Assembly: GCA_900768125.1 (NCBI GenBank)
Contig: CAAGBS010000011.1
Span: 1 to 64,000 of the forward strand
Direction: 5' to 3'
DNA from: Oscillospiraceae bacterium
GTDB taxonomy: Bacteria > Bacillota > Clostridia > Oscillospirales > Ruminococcaceae
Length of the DNA stretch: 64,000 nucleotides
The notes under the pieces are model-generated. The model searched no databases, was not told the origin of the DNA, and was given only the letters and a program-made list of their open reading frames with translations. This document shows, piece after piece, positions 33,799 through 42,428 of the stretch. Both the position numbers and the translations under genes were made by a program. The stretch's first letter is position 1; each line of letters begins with the position of its first letter.

Positions 33799-33938
33799 CA
33801 TATTCCGGCAAAAAAACCGCAGTTCCCTGTTTTTTTCAGAACTGTTCACCACTTATTCTCTTATTATGCCATGTTTGTATATTTTGCCGGATTTGCCATG
33901 TTAAAAATGCATTTTTGCAAAAAAAACCAAAAATAATA

Positions 33939-33967
33939 TTTACAATCGTCCCGAATAGTGATATAAT
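33939..33967 (+). promoter_or_regulatory. Promoter of ilvE
   Basis: TTTACA (33939-33944), a 17-base spacer and TATAAT (33962-33967). The leader is about 45 bases. The rest of the 33717-34020 gap is A+T-rich with no gene. Confidence 0.8.
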
Positions 33968-34020
33968 AAATGTGTATTTAAATCGCGCCCCTTGCTCCGG
34001 CGCAGGAAAGGATACTAACT

Positions 34021-35085
34021 ATGGATATCAGAATCGAAAAAACAACTAATCCCAAGCCAAAGCCCGCTGACGAAACCAAGCTCGGCTTCGGACATATCTT
34101 TACCGACCACATGTTCATCATGGACTATGATGCTGGTCAGGGCTGGCATGACGCGCGTATCGTGCCTTACGGTCCCATCGAGCTTATGCCGTCCGCAATG
34201 GTGCTCCACTACGGTCAGGAAATTTTCGAGGGCATGAAGGCTTACAGAACTCCCTCAGGAGATATCCAGTTCTTCCGCCCCGAGGAAAACTTCAAGAGAA
34301 TGAACGTTTCTGCTGAGCGTCTGGTTATCCCGCAGATAAACGAGAAGGACGCGCTCGAGGCTCTCCACAAGCTGGTCGAGATAGATAAGGACTGGGTTCC
34401 GCACATCGAGGGCGCTTCCCTTTATATCCGTCCGTTCATCTTCGCGGCTGACCCGTTCCTCGGCGTACGCCCCGGCGAGAAGTACTACTTCATGATAATC
34501 ATGAGCCCCTCCGGCGCTTACTACAGCACCGGTATCAACCCCGTGGACATCTATGTTGAGACGAACTATGTCCGCGCAGTAAGAGGCGGAATGGGCTTCA
34601 CAAAGACCGGCGGCAACTACGCAGCTTCCCTTGCTGGTCAGGACGAGGCTCACAAGCAGAACTACTCTCAGGTTCTGTGGCTGGACGGCGTTGAGCGCAA
34701 GTACATAGAGGAAGTCGGCGCAATGAACATCATGTTCGTTATCGACGGCGAGGTCGTAACTCCGTCACTGCAGGGCAGCATACTTTCCGGTATCACCAGA
34801 AAGTCCGCGCTTGAACTGTGCAGAAAGTGGGGCATGAAGGTATCCGAGCGCCGCATCACTATCCAGGAAGTTGCCGACGCATATGACGCAGGCAAGCTGG
34901 ACGAGGTATTCGGTACCGGTACAGCGGCAGTAGTATCCCCTGTCGGACACCTGAAGTGGGGCGACAAGGTAATGGAGATCGGCAACAACAAGATAGGTCC
35001 GATCACACAGAAGCTCTACGACACCATGACCGGTATGCAGTTCGGCAAGCTCCCGGACGATATGGGCTGGATCGAGAAGCTCTGA
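34021..35085 (+). CDS. ilvE: Branched-chain amino acid aminotransferase
   Basis: The 354-residue fold-type IV enzyme interconverts leucine, isoleucine and valine with their 2-oxo acids. Typical stretches are GQEIFEGMKAYR near residue 68, RPFIFAADPFLGVRPG near 138, GGNYAASL with the PLP lysine context near 200, EVGAMNIMFV near 231, and GTGTAAVVSPVG near 300. The size matches IlvE of the type II (longer) branch. GGAAAGGAT precedes the ATG. It is monocistronic, and the ordered codon use suggests good expression. Confidence 0.96.
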   Translation: MDIRIEKTTNPKPKPADETKLGFGHIFTDHMFIMDYDAGQGWHDARIVPYGPIELMPSAMVLHYGQEIFEGMKAYRTPSGDIQFFRPEENFKRMNVSAERLVIPQINEKDALEALHKLVEIDKDWVPHIEGASLYIRPFIFAADPFLGVRPGEKYYFMIIMSPSGAYYSTGINPVDIYVETNYVRAVRGGMGFTKTGGNYAASLAGQDEAHKQNYSQVLWLDGVERKYIEEVGAMNIMFVIDGEVVTPSLQGSILSGITRKSALELCRKWGMKVSERRITIQEVADAYDAGKLDEVFGTGTAAVVSPVGHLKWGDKVMEIGNNKIGPITQKLYDTMTGMQFGKLPDDMGWIEKL

Positions 35086-35103
35086 TTTAAATATCAGCAA
35101 AAA

Positions 35104-35140
35104 ATCCGCGCCGGCGATTTGTTCCGGCGCGGATATTTTT
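35104..35140 (+). terminator. Terminator of ilvE
   Basis: ATCCGCGCCGG (35104-35114) pairs with CCGGCGCGGAT (35124-35134), followed by ATTTTTG. Confidence 0.9.
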
Positions 35141-35164
35141 GAAAAAGGGAATAATTTTGTTCCC

Positions 35165-35204
35165 CACAAAATAAAAACAAGCCGGGCGGAAAACTCCGCC
35201 CGGC
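35165..35204 (-). terminator. Terminator for the YcdB-like gene
   Basis: GCCGGGCGG (35181-35189) pairs with CCGCCCGGC (35196-35204). Read on the minus strand the stem is followed by TTGTTTTTATTTTG. The MITE-like element 35208-35386 lies between it and the stop codon it serves. Confidence 0.8.
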
Positions 35205-35207
35205 ATA

Positions 35208-35386
35208 CTAAGGAACCACTGATTAAATCACGCCTGACGGCTTGGCACACATCTTGCTTGCATCTTTTCCGTCATCTAGCACAAATTTCGCTTGACGGGC
35301 GTTAGCCCGCCTGCGCTCAATTTGTACAATCTGACGAAAAATCTGCGGCGCAATCTGTGCGCCAGATTTAATCAGTGCTTCCCTAA
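35208..35386. mobile_element. MITE-like element, copy 1 (179 bp, TA-flanked)
   Basis: The left end CTAAGGAACCACTGATTAAA and the inverted right end TTAGGGAAGCACTGATTAAA (plus two further matching bases) form 22-bp terminal inverted repeats with 19 matches. The likely termini lie inside flanking TA dinucleotides. The interior folds as nested hairpins (for example GGGC/GCCC near 35300-35311 and CACAAATT/AATTTGT). No coding frame is visible. It abuts the stop codon of the YcdB-like gene. TA targets and short inverted repeats suggest a non-autonomous Tc1/mariner-IS630-type element. A related copy lies at 50092-50182. Confidence 0.7.
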
Positions 35387-37462
35387 TTATGCAGTATAGA
35401 GTGTGTAAACCATCTTTATCATATCGCCATAGGTGAAGTTGGAATCAGCGTTGAGCTTATTTCCGCTGACAACGCCCATGCCGTATGCGATAGCATAATA
35501 GCCGACATTCTCGTCAGTGTCCTTTACATCGCTGAACGGGGACTTGTAAATACCTTTCAGTTCAGGTACAGTGTCGCCTGCGACCGACTTTGTGAAGATG
35601 ACCAGCGCTTCGCCCTTTGTGAGCTTCTTGTTGTCATCGCCGGTATTCACGCCCACCAGCTGCTCGAAAACGGAGGAATCAGCGGTATCGTTCTCGCTGA
35701 ACTTCTCGGAGGAAATCAGGAATCCGTGGTCAGCCAGCGCCTGAGCCATTTTCAGTATCTTCTTGTCCTTGATCCCTGAGAGGTCGTTTGCCGCGTCGTT
35801 ATAACGCCAGCTGTACACCGGCTCGCCAGTGACAGCGTCAACATAGACCTCTTCATCAGCACCGTATACCAGAACGGTCTTGGTCTTCTTGTCGGTGAAT
35901 CTTGCGAGATAATAGAGATTCAGGTCGTGGTTTTCCCAGAACTTCTCCATTATCATATCAGTGCTCATCATTCCGGAGCTGTCGGGAAGCTGTACATCAG
36001 TGTAGCTGTAGCTATACTGGGTCAGCTTCATGTTAGAATCAAACGCAATGCTGATGGAATCCCCGCTGACAAGAATATTGTTCGCATATCTGTTCCAGTT
36101 ATGCCAGCTTCCGCCGTAGACGGTCTTGTCGTCCTTGTCGAGCCAGCTGTCAACGCCGGAGAAATAGTCCTGGTATTCGGAGAATTTATCGCCCGCGTAG
36201 GTCTTCGCTATCTCCTCGGCAAGCTTGTCAGCCTTCGCCATGTCGTAAGCTGCGGAACTGCTGCGGGAATCGTAATAGTAATAACTCATTACCTGACCGC
36301 TTTCCGCGTCAACTGTGATATTGACTTCCTGCCAGTCTTTATCCGGTTCCAGCGTGGAACTGCTTACATATACGTTATCCTCGGCGATATACTCGTAAAC
36401 GTCATCGTTCTCGTCCGGAACATAGCTGGAAAAGTTCGCGGTATAGTAATACTTGTCCTTGCCGGTGAAGCTTACCTTGTACAGATCAGAGGAAACAAGC
36501 TCCATATCGGTGTAGTAGGTCATGTACTTATCAGCCTGCATGAGCTTTATCACAGCGTCGCTGCCTGCATACGGAAGATCCTTGTCAAGCTCAGCCTGTT
36601 CCTGCGGGGTGAACTGATAGCCGCCTTCGCCCTTTCCGGTGTCCGCTGCTGTTTCTTCATTGTCCATCATGCTGTTGTCAAAGTAGCCATCAGCGCTGAA
36701 ATTGCTCTTCTTTCCGGTGAACGCGTTTATCTCGCCGTAATCCGTCTGGCAGTATACAAGATTTGCGGTTATCTTTCCGGTCTGCCAGTCGTAGTCGAAC
36801 TCATACTGCGGGGTCAGCTTTATCATCTCGGCGTACTTCTGCTTTGCCTTGTCAAGCGAGATGGCGTCCTTGCTGTCCCTGAACGCCGCCTTGCTGTGCC
36901 ATCTGATATTGAATCCCAGAAGCTCTCCGGTGTCCTTGTTCAGCACCATTGCGCCGCGGTCGTTCTGAACCGGAACGCCGTTCTTGGTTCTCACCATGGA
37001 TATGCGCGCTTCATTGCCGTAAACGCTGATATCAAGACTGTCGCGGTCGATGGATATAACGTCAGCTATCGTGGGGTCTATCTTTTTCAGTGCTTCCTGA
37101 GCCTTTTTGTAAAGCTGGTCGCCGGTGAGCTTCGCAAGATGGTTTCCATCGTCATTGCCGCTGTACTGGCTGCTGTTGTAATAGGAAAGTATCAGACTGC
37201 CGCACACCTCGACCGTCACGCTGCTGTATACGTCAGCGCTGTCCGGAGTGCTCCAGGTAAGCGTATAAGAAGTGCTGCCGTACCCATCGGACGTATAATA
37301 ACTGAACTCGGAAAGCTCCTCCGGTATATCAAGCCTTGTCTTCGCAATGGTTATCGCAGAAGCAAGCGCCTTGCTGTCCTGTCCGTCCGCAAAGGCACAT
37401 ATGCTGGTGGAAGTGAGCGCGGTAACTGCCGCCATGCTCATTGCAAGTATTCTTCTTTTCAT
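35387..37462 (-). CDS. Secreted YcdB/YcdC-repeat protein
   Basis: The 691-residue protein has a signal peptide (MKRRILAMSMAAVTALTSTSICAFA, cleavage after AFA). Two long PepSY/YcdB-type repeat regions cover about residues 30-300 and 320-570. They contain YxxxxVNxxTGELLGF-like (VLNKDTGELLGFNIRW) and VNITVDAESGQVMSYYYYD motifs. A C-terminal segment (about 590-690) resembles the SLH-like tails of such proteins (SPFSDVKDTDENVGYYAIAYGMGVVSGN). PepSY-like repeats are thought to bind or inhibit partner proteins at the cell surface; the exact role is unknown. ATG 37460-37462 follows AAGGAGG at good spacing, and the longer frame lacks a signal sequence. The stop is directly next to a MITE-like element. 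Confidence 0.82.
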   Translation of the reverse strand: MKRRILAMSMAAVTALTSTSICAFADGQDSKALASAITIAKTRLDIPEELSEFSYYTSDGYGSTSYTLTWSTPDSADVYSSVTVEVCGSLILSYYNSSQYSGNDDGNHLAKLTGDQLYKKAQEALKKIDPTIADVISIDRDSLDISVYGNEARISMVRTKNGVPVQNDRGAMVLNKDTGELLGFNIRWHSKAAFRDSKDAISLDKAKQKYAEMIKLTPQYEFDYDWQTGKITANLVYCQTDYGEINAFTGKKSNFSADGYFDNSMMDNEETAADTGKGEGGYQFTPQEQAELDKDLPYAGSDAVIKLMQADKYMTYYTDMELVSSDLYKVSFTGKDKYYYTANFSSYVPDENDDVYEYIAEDNVYVSSSTLEPDKDWQEVNITVDAESGQVMSYYYYDSRSSSAAYDMAKADKLAEEIAKTYAGDKFSEYQDYFSGVDSWLDKDDKTVYGGSWHNWNRYANNILVSGDSISIAFDSNMKLTQYSYSYTDVQLPDSSGMMSTDMIMEKFWENHDLNLYYLARFTDKKTKTVLVYGADEEVYVDAVTGEPVYSWRYNDAANDLSGIKDKKILKMAQALADHGFLISSEKFSENDTADSSVFEQLVGVNTGDDNKKLTKGEALVIFTKSVAGDTVPELKGIYKSPFSDVKDTDENVGYYAIAYGMGVVSGNKLNADSNFTYGDMIKMVYTLYTA

Positions 37463-37565
37463 AGTCAAAACCTCCTTGAATGTCGGGATTTCTTTTATTC
37501 CGGGCCTCTCGGTCCGTTCTGTGTATAAAACAAAGTAACCGCCAAAAAGGTTGCATGATTCCGGC

Positions 37566-37985
37566 TCAGATTTTCGATTTTGCAAGAAAAGCTTTTGCGC
37601 GGCTTACCAGAAGCCGGTCGTTGTCGTAGCTGAGTATTGCCGCCGCCTGTCCTATCTCCACCCAGCGCACGTCCGCTATTTCTTCTTCCTGCCGCTCGCA
37701 GTCGAACGTCACCGCCCTCGCAAGGAAATACACTACCTCCTTGGTGATGTCCCTGCGCGGGTTGAATACCACCACCTGCCGGAACTCCGCGTCGTCTATC
37801 GACACGTCGATATTCGTCTCCTCCTTGATCTCGCGCACCGCGGTCTGCATTTCGTCCTCGCCGGGTTCCATGTGACCCTTCGGGAACGACCAGCAGCCCG
37901 AGCGGATATGTTTTATCAGCAGGATCTCCGTATTCCCGTGGCTCTTCCTGTAAACAACTGCACCGCAGGATTTCTCATGCTCCAT
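37566..37985 (-). CDS. NUDIX hydrolase
   Basis: The 139-residue protein has a complete Nudix box. GHMEPGEDEMQTAVREIKEE runs from about residue 37 and matches the GX5EX7REUXEEXGU pattern except for a final Asn-Ile. It should cleave a nucleoside diphosphate linked to another group; the sub-family resembles Ap4A or diadenosine hydrolases (SCGAVVYRK, FPKGHMEPGE). Start ATG 37985 gives MEHEKSCGAVVY and lies behind GAGGAAAGG. The gene lies upstream of the YcdB-like gene on the same strand, 100 bases away, and has its own promoter at 38083-38111. Confidence 0.9.
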   Translation of the reverse strand: MEHEKSCGAVVYRKSHGNTEILLIKHIRSGCWSFPKGHMEPGEDEMQTAVREIKEETNIDVSIDDAEFRQVVVFNPRRDITKEVVYFLARAVTFDCERQEEEIADVRWVEIGQAAAILSYDNDRLLVSRAKAFLAKSKI

Positions 37986-38082
37986 GTCCCGTTTTTTCCT
38001 TTCCTCTATACTATAATAAAATAACGCATACATTCTTGTCCGAGTTCAACTGAGCGAACCCGCCGAAATTTTCTCTATATTT

Positions 38083-38111
38083 ATTATAACACATATACGG
38101 AAATTTGTCAT
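38083..38111 (-). promoter_or_regulatory. Promoter of the NUDIX gene
   Basis: Minus-strand ATGACA (38111-38106), a 17-base spacer and TATAAT (38088-38083). Confidence 0.65.
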
Positions 38112-38392
38112 CATATATTTTTGCAAACCCGCATTCTTATGTAAATCAGTTATTCTTCGTGTAAACCGCAGATGTTTTCATTGTGGATTGTGCAAAAACA
38201 GTTCCACTGAATCTATGTTGATTTTTGTCAAGAATGACGGCGATTTTGTGAACTTGATTTTTAGTGATTATTACAAAAAGATGACAATCATATTACATAT
38301 ATTTACAATTTTACGGCTAATTATTGATTGATTACAAAACGGTTACAAAGTCGATTTGTGAAAACTATACAAAATTGTGAACAATGGTTCGT
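38112..38392. other. Gene-free A+T-rich stretch
   Basis: No frame with a ribosome binding site is seen between the divergent NUDIX and 3D-domain genes. The stretch is A+T-rich with repeated TTACAA/TTGTGA words, and could hold regulator sites for the strong promoter at 38393, but I can name none. Confidence 0.45.
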
Positions 38393-38421
38393 TTGACATT
38401 AACGAAGAAAAACGCTATAAT
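38393..38421 (+). promoter_or_regulatory. Perfect consensus promoter of the 3D-domain gene
   Basis: TTGACA (38393-38398), a 17-base spacer and TATAAT (38416-38421). The start would be near 38428, giving a leader of about 260 bases. Confidence 0.9.
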
Positions 38422-38427
38422 ACAAAA

Positions 38428-38689
38428 CATCGGAGCGAAAAGCTGCGTGCAGCCTTTTTGTGCTGCTTTAAAAAAGACAACGATCAGAAGCCGACTTCCG
38501 CCTTAGCGGAGGGTAGATAGATAACAGGCTTCGGAATGCAATGCTCTGTTGGGGACAGTGCGTTTGCTTCAGCGGAAGGCTTACCCCAAAGCCAGACGCT
38601 GTACGGAAGTTACACCCGCGTTCCGGCGATCACTAAGCCGGATACGGGGGATTGCCGGGAAGGCATGGGTAACTGCTCAGGAGGCAAAT
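38428..38689 (+). promoter_or_regulatory. Long structured 5' leader, candidate riboswitch
   Basis: The 260-base leader contains several helices. GCTGC/GCAGC followed by CTTTTT lies near 38441-38459. CTTCCGC-CTTA-GCGGAGG lies near 38495, CTGT/ACAG near 38552, GGCTT/AAGCC near 38580 and CCGGC/GCCGG near 38623-38641 with a matching outer CCCG/CGGG. AGGAGG sits just before the ATG. Wall hydrolases with 3D domains are often under c-di-AMP (ydaO) riboswitches in Firmicutes, but I could not recognise the conserved ydaO core, so the ligand is unassigned. Confidence 0.5.
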
Positions 38690-39769
38690 ATGAAACCGCA
38701 GATGATAAACGCCAAGATGAACCGACTTATCACAAGAGGAAAGCTCGTCAAGGCAGCAATTTTCGCCGCCACGATCTTCATGGTGGCACTTATGACAGGT
38801 TCGATCTACTTCAAGGATCGGGTCTATATCACCGACAACGGCGTCACAAGAGAGATCATGACGTCAGAGTCAGATGTTTACGCAATACTGAAGCTGGGCA
38901 ACTACAAGCTCAGCAGCAACGACAAGGTCTCCTATGAGGAGATCAGCAGCAACACCGCCTACATCACCATCTACCGCGCATTCAACGTGAACGTCACCGT
39001 TGACGGCGAAACAAAGGCGGTACCTATGATAGAAGGCACCGCTGCGGACGTTCTCGAAAAGGCGGGAATAACTCTCGGCGAGTTCGACGAACTTTCCTGC
39101 AGCCTGACCGACCGCGCATACGACGGCATGGATATCACCGTGACCCGTATCGAATACGTCACCCGCGAAAGCAGTTCTGATATCGCATACGATACAGAGT
39201 ACACCGACAACTGCAATCTCGCCATCGGCACTGAGAACGTAGTCACCGCCGGCGTGAACGGAAAGTGCGTATACACAGTCATGGAAAAGTACATCGACGG
39301 CAGGCTCGCAAGCCAGGAGCTTCTCAGCGAGAAGACCGTAGCACAGCCCGTCACTGAAGTGATAGAGCGCGGCACTGCTTCCGCGACACCCTATTCAAAG
39401 ACCTCGGATCCCGAGGCAGTGAAGCTGGTAAACGGCATTCCTGAAAACTACACCCGAGTGCTTTCCGGTAAGTCCACCGCGTACACCGCAGGCTACGGCG
39501 CGCGCACGGCAAGCGGCAGAGCGGCTGAAATAGGCACCTGCGCGGTGAATCCTAACGTTATCCCCTACGGAAGCAAGCTGTATATCGTCTCCCAGGACGG
39601 CAGAAAGGTTTACGGCTATGCAGTCGCAGCTGATACCGGTCTTGGTCTGATGGACGGCACGGTGCTGGTAGACCTCTATTTCGGCAATATGGCTGAGCAT
39701 TATTACGACAGCTGCTCATGGGGCGCTGTACAGGTAGATATCTATGTGCTCGAAGAGGGCAACGGCTGA
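38690..39769 (+). CDS. DUF348-G5-3D domain cell-wall protein (YabE/Rpf-like)
   Basis: The 359-residue protein has an N-terminal membrane anchor (residues 19-41, LVKAAIFAATIFMVALMTGSIYF). Two DUF348 domains follow at about 47-85 and 92-135, then a G5 domain at about 150-235. A C-terminal 3D domain (about 260-350) has AYTAGYGARTASGR, AVNPNVIPYGSKLYI and the catalytic-type Asp residues in AADTGLG and VDLYF. 3D domains are lytic transglycosylase-like folds of the MltA type that cleave glycan strands. The protein probably remodels the wall during growth or germination. ATG 38690 follows AGGAGG. The long leader suggests regulation at the RNA level. Confidence 0.88.
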   Translation: MKPQMINAKMNRLITRGKLVKAAIFAATIFMVALMTGSIYFKDRVYITDNGVTREIMTSESDVYAILKLGNYKLSSNDKVSYEEISSNTAYITIYRAFNVNVTVDGETKAVPMIEGTAADVLEKAGITLGEFDELSCSLTDRAYDGMDITVTRIEYVTRESSSDIAYDTEYTDNCNLAIGTENVVTAGVNGKCVYTVMEKYIDGRLASQELLSEKTVAQPVTEVIERGTASATPYSKTSDPEAVKLVNGIPENYTRVLSGKSTAYTAGYGARTASGRAAEIGTCAVNPNVIPYGSKLYIVSQDGRKVYGYAVAADTGLGLMDGTVLVDLYFGNMAEHYYDSCSWGAVQVDIYVLEEGNG

Positions 39770-39788
39770 TACCATATAGTATAGACAG

Positions 39789-39818
39789 ACATCGGAGATT
39801 TTTTCTCCGATGTTTTTG
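39789..39818 (+). terminator. Terminator of the 3D-domain gene
   Basis: ACATCGGAGA (39789-39798) pairs with TCTCCGATGT (39804-39813), followed by TTTTTG. Confidence 0.88.
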
Positions 39819-39902
39819 TTTAATATCAGGTATTTTCCGTATATATAATAACACAAGCTGCTCCAAATATGGCACAGTTATCTCCAAACTTCGCAAATCT
39901 AC

Positions 39903-39931
39903 TTGACGATTCTACAAAAATATTATATAAT
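39903..39931 (+). promoter_or_regulatory. Promoter of the GH5 cellulase pair
   Basis: TTGACG (39903-39908), a 17-base spacer and TATAAT (39926-39931), about 50 bases before the first cellulase. Confidence 0.78.
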
Positions 39932-39980
39932 ATAGTATATGATCTCAGGAAGAGAATAAGCCTATGGCAAGGAGAAACGA

Positions 39981-41165
39981 ATGAAACTTAAAAGATTGAT
40001 CGCAGCGGCCGCTGCAGCCGTACTATGTCTCACGGGAGCAGGCTGCTCAAAGAGTCAGGAATCTTCCGGCAGCACAGCGGACAGTTCCGCCGCAGAGGAC
40101 AGCGCGCAGACCGCCCGCGTGTTCAACACCGAGCTGACCGCAATGCAGCTCACCGCCGACATAAAGATAGGCTGGAACCTAGGAAACACCCTGGACGCCA
40201 CCGGCGGCTCGGGGCTTTCGCAGGAGACCAGCTGGGGCAACCCCAGGGTCACGCAGGAGCTTATTCAGGCAGTCAGTGACGCGGGATTCAACGCTATACG
40301 CGTACCCACCACCTGGGAGCGCCAGATGGACGAAAACGGCACGATAAGCGCCGAATGGATGACGCGAGTGCAGGAGATAGTGGACTACGCATATGACCTG
40401 GATATGTATGTTATCCTTAACATGCACCACGAGGAATGGTACCAGCCCTACGCCGACAAGGAGGAGGAAATAACCGCCAAGCTGCAGAACAGCTGGACAC
40501 AGATAGCCGAGAACTTCAAGGACTACGACCAGCATCTCATCTTCGAGGGCATGAACGAACCGCGCTGGAAGAACACCGATTTCGAATGGAACGGCGGCAA
40601 CGACGAGGGCAGAACCGTAGTCAACCACCTGAACAAGGCGTTCGTTGACGCGGTAAGAGCCACCGGAGGCAACAATCAGTACCGCTTTCTGATGGTGTGT
40701 CCCTACGCCGCAAACTCCACTGAATCCGCGCTCGCCGCGCTGGAACTCCCCGATGACGACAGGCTCATCGTTTCAGTACACGCGTATATCCCCTACAGCT
40801 TCGCGCTGGCGCAGCCCGGCACTGACAAGTGGCTGGCTTCCAAGCCCAACTGCACCCGCGATATAGACACCCTCGCCGAGGTGCTCGACCGGCTGTTCAT
40901 CAGCAATGGTCAGGCAGTCATAGTCGGCGAATGCGGCGCGATGAACCGCGACAACGAAGACTACCGCGCACAGTGGGCGCAGTACTATTTCAGCAAGTTC
41001 AAAGAAATAGGCATTCCCTGCTTCTGGTGGGATAACGGCGCGTTCCTCTCCGGCGAGACATTCGGACTGTTCGACCGCAATCTCAATACAGTCAAATACC
41101 CGATAATGCTCGAGGGTATGATGAAAGGCGCTTCCGGTGAAGCCCCCGCAGAAGACGCAGCATAA
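39981..41165 (+). CDS. GH5 endoglucanase, probably lipid-anchored
   Basis: The 394-residue enzyme belongs to glycoside hydrolase family 5, probably subfamily 4. The acid/base is Glu193 in LIFEGMNEPRW, the nucleophile is Glu317 in AVIVGECGA, and the HAY motif lies near 267. It should cut beta-1,4-glucan, xyloglucan or similar chains outside the cell. The signal sequence ends LTGAGCSKS, a lipobox-like site with Cys22, although Gly at -3 is not ideal. A Ser/Ala linker follows. No dockerin or carbohydrate-binding module is present. AAGGAG precedes the ATG. A second GH5 gene of similar sequence follows after 21 bases. Confidence 0.92.
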   Translation: MKLKRLIAAAAAAVLCLTGAGCSKSQESSGSTADSSAAEDSAQTARVFNTELTAMQLTADIKIGWNLGNTLDATGGSGLSQETSWGNPRVTQELIQAVSDAGFNAIRVPTTWERQMDENGTISAEWMTRVQEIVDYAYDLDMYVILNMHHEEWYQPYADKEEEITAKLQNSWTQIAENFKDYDQHLIFEGMNEPRWKNTDFEWNGGNDEGRTVVNHLNKAFVDAVRATGGNNQYRFLMVCPYAANSTESALAALELPDDDRLIVSVHAYIPYSFALAQPGTDKWLASKPNCTRDIDTLAEVLDRLFISNGQAVIVGECGAMNRDNEDYRAQWAQYYFSKFKEIGIPCFWWDNGAFLSGETFGLFDRNLNTVKYPIMLEGMMKGASGEAPAEDAA

Positions 41166-41186
41166 CATACAAAAGAAAGGTATAAT

Positions 41187-42362
41187 ATGACAGGAATATT
41201 CAGCAAAATAGCCGCCGTAGTGACCGCGATAGTGCTCCTCGGCACAAATCCGGGCACCGCGATGAAAGACCTCAGCGGCATGCTCCCTCAGCAGGGGACC
41301 ACCGAGCCGAGCGACAACAGCGGTTTTGTGGACAGCGAAGCCCTCAGCGCGCCGGTAGACCCGATAGAGCTCTGCAAGTCCATAACCATCGGCTGGAATC
41401 TCGGCAACTCGCTTGACGCGACAGGATACGGCTCCGGCAGCGAAACAAGCTGGGGCAACCCGGTGACCACCAAGGCGCTCATCGACACAGTGCGTGACGC
41501 GGGCTTTGACGCTGTGCGCATACCCACCACTTGGTTCAACCACGCCGACGACGACCTGAACGTTAACGAAGAGTGGTTCAGCCGCGTCCACGAGGTAGTT
41601 GACTACGCTTACAGCGAGGGCATGTACGTTATCCTCAACGTCCACCACGAGAACTGGAACGACCCGTACGAAAGCACCTACAAGGAGACCTCCAGAAAAC
41701 TGAAAAACCTCTGGAAGCAGATCGCCAACGAGTTCAAGGACTACGGAAGCCGCCTTATCTTTGAGGGCATGAACGAACCCCGCTGGAGAAACACCAACTT
41801 CGAGTGGAACGGCGGCAACTCCGAGGGCAGAGAGGTAGTCAACAAGCTGAACGCCGATTTTGTCAAGGCAGTACGCGCCACCGGCGGAAATAACAAGTAC
41901 CGTGCGCTGATGATACCCACCTACGCGGCGAGCACTTCTTCGCTGGAGGGCTTCACAGTACCGGACGACAAGAGCCTTATCGTGTCCGTTCACGCATACT
42001 CCCCCTACAACTTCGCGATGAACGAAAACGGCACTTCCGTATTCGACCCCACGGACAACGGCAGCACCGGCGAGCTTATCTGGCTTTCCGACACGCTCTA
42101 TGACAGATTCATCAGCCAGGGCGTCGGAGCCATCATCGGCGAATGCGGCACCGTCAACAAGAACAACATCACGTCCCGTATTGCATGGGCGAAATATTTC
42201 CCGGTCGTATTCGGAGAAAACGGTATCCCCGTATTCCTCTGGGACAACAACGCCTACGGCACCGGAAACGAGACGTTCGGTCAGCTTCACAGAAACACGC
42301 TCACATGGGAATACCCCCAGTATATCCAGGCGCTTGTTGAAGCTGCAAAAAGCTGCAAGTAA
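41187..42362 (+). CDS. GH5 endoglucanase, secreted
   Basis: The 391-residue enzyme is a paralogue of the preceding protein, with Glu197 in LIFEGMNEPRW and Glu319 in GAIIGECGT. Its N-terminus (MTGIFSKIAAVVTAIVLLGTNPGTA) is a signal peptide without a lipobox, so it is secreted or loosely held. Both proteins share IGWNLGN, FEWNGGN and SVHAY. It lacks dockerins and binding modules. AAAGAAAGG lies close before the ATG, and the gene is probably co-transcribed with its partner. The transcript ends at 42382-42413. The two may differ in location, one bound to the membrane and one free, rather than in reaction. Confidence 0.92.
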   Translation: MTGIFSKIAAVVTAIVLLGTNPGTAMKDLSGMLPQQGTTEPSDNSGFVDSEALSAPVDPIELCKSITIGWNLGNSLDATGYGSGSETSWGNPVTTKALIDTVRDAGFDAVRIPTTWFNHADDDLNVNEEWFSRVHEVVDYAYSEGMYVILNVHHENWNDPYESTYKETSRKLKNLWKQIANEFKDYGSRLIFEGMNEPRWRNTNFEWNGGNSEGREVVNKLNADFVKAVRATGGNNKYRALMIPTYAASTSSLEGFTVPDDKSLIVSVHAYSPYNFAMNENGTSVFDPTDNGSTGELIWLSDTLYDRFISQGVGAIIGECGTVNKNNITSRIAWAKYFPVVFGENGIPVFLWDNNAYGTGNETFGQLHRNTLTWEYPQYIQALVEAAKSCK

Positions 42363-42381
42363 TACCATCACCTGAAAACTG

Positions 42382-42413
42382 AAAAGACCCGCACCCATAG
42401 TGAGGGTCTTTTT
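42382..42413 (+). terminator. Terminator of the GH5 pair
   Basis: AAAGACCC pairs with GGGTCTTTTT (42404-42413) around a 13-base loop. Confidence 0.8.
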
Positions 42414-42428
42414 AAAAAGGAGAACGAC

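Noticed and set aside
35927..37528. 533-codon open frame opposite the YcdB-like gene
   Set aside because: It lies wholly antisense to a gene with signal peptide and ribosome binding site, has no site of its own, and gives a low-complexity hydrophobic product.
38428..38689. A confident c-di-AMP (ydaO) riboswitch call
   Set aside because: The gene context fits, but the conserved ydaO core segments could not be aligned by eye, so only an unassigned leader is reported.
40773..42398. 541-codon open frame opposite the two GH5 genes
   Set aside because: It spans two genuine genes in antisense and repeats the same motifs because the genes are paralogous; no ribosome binding site.
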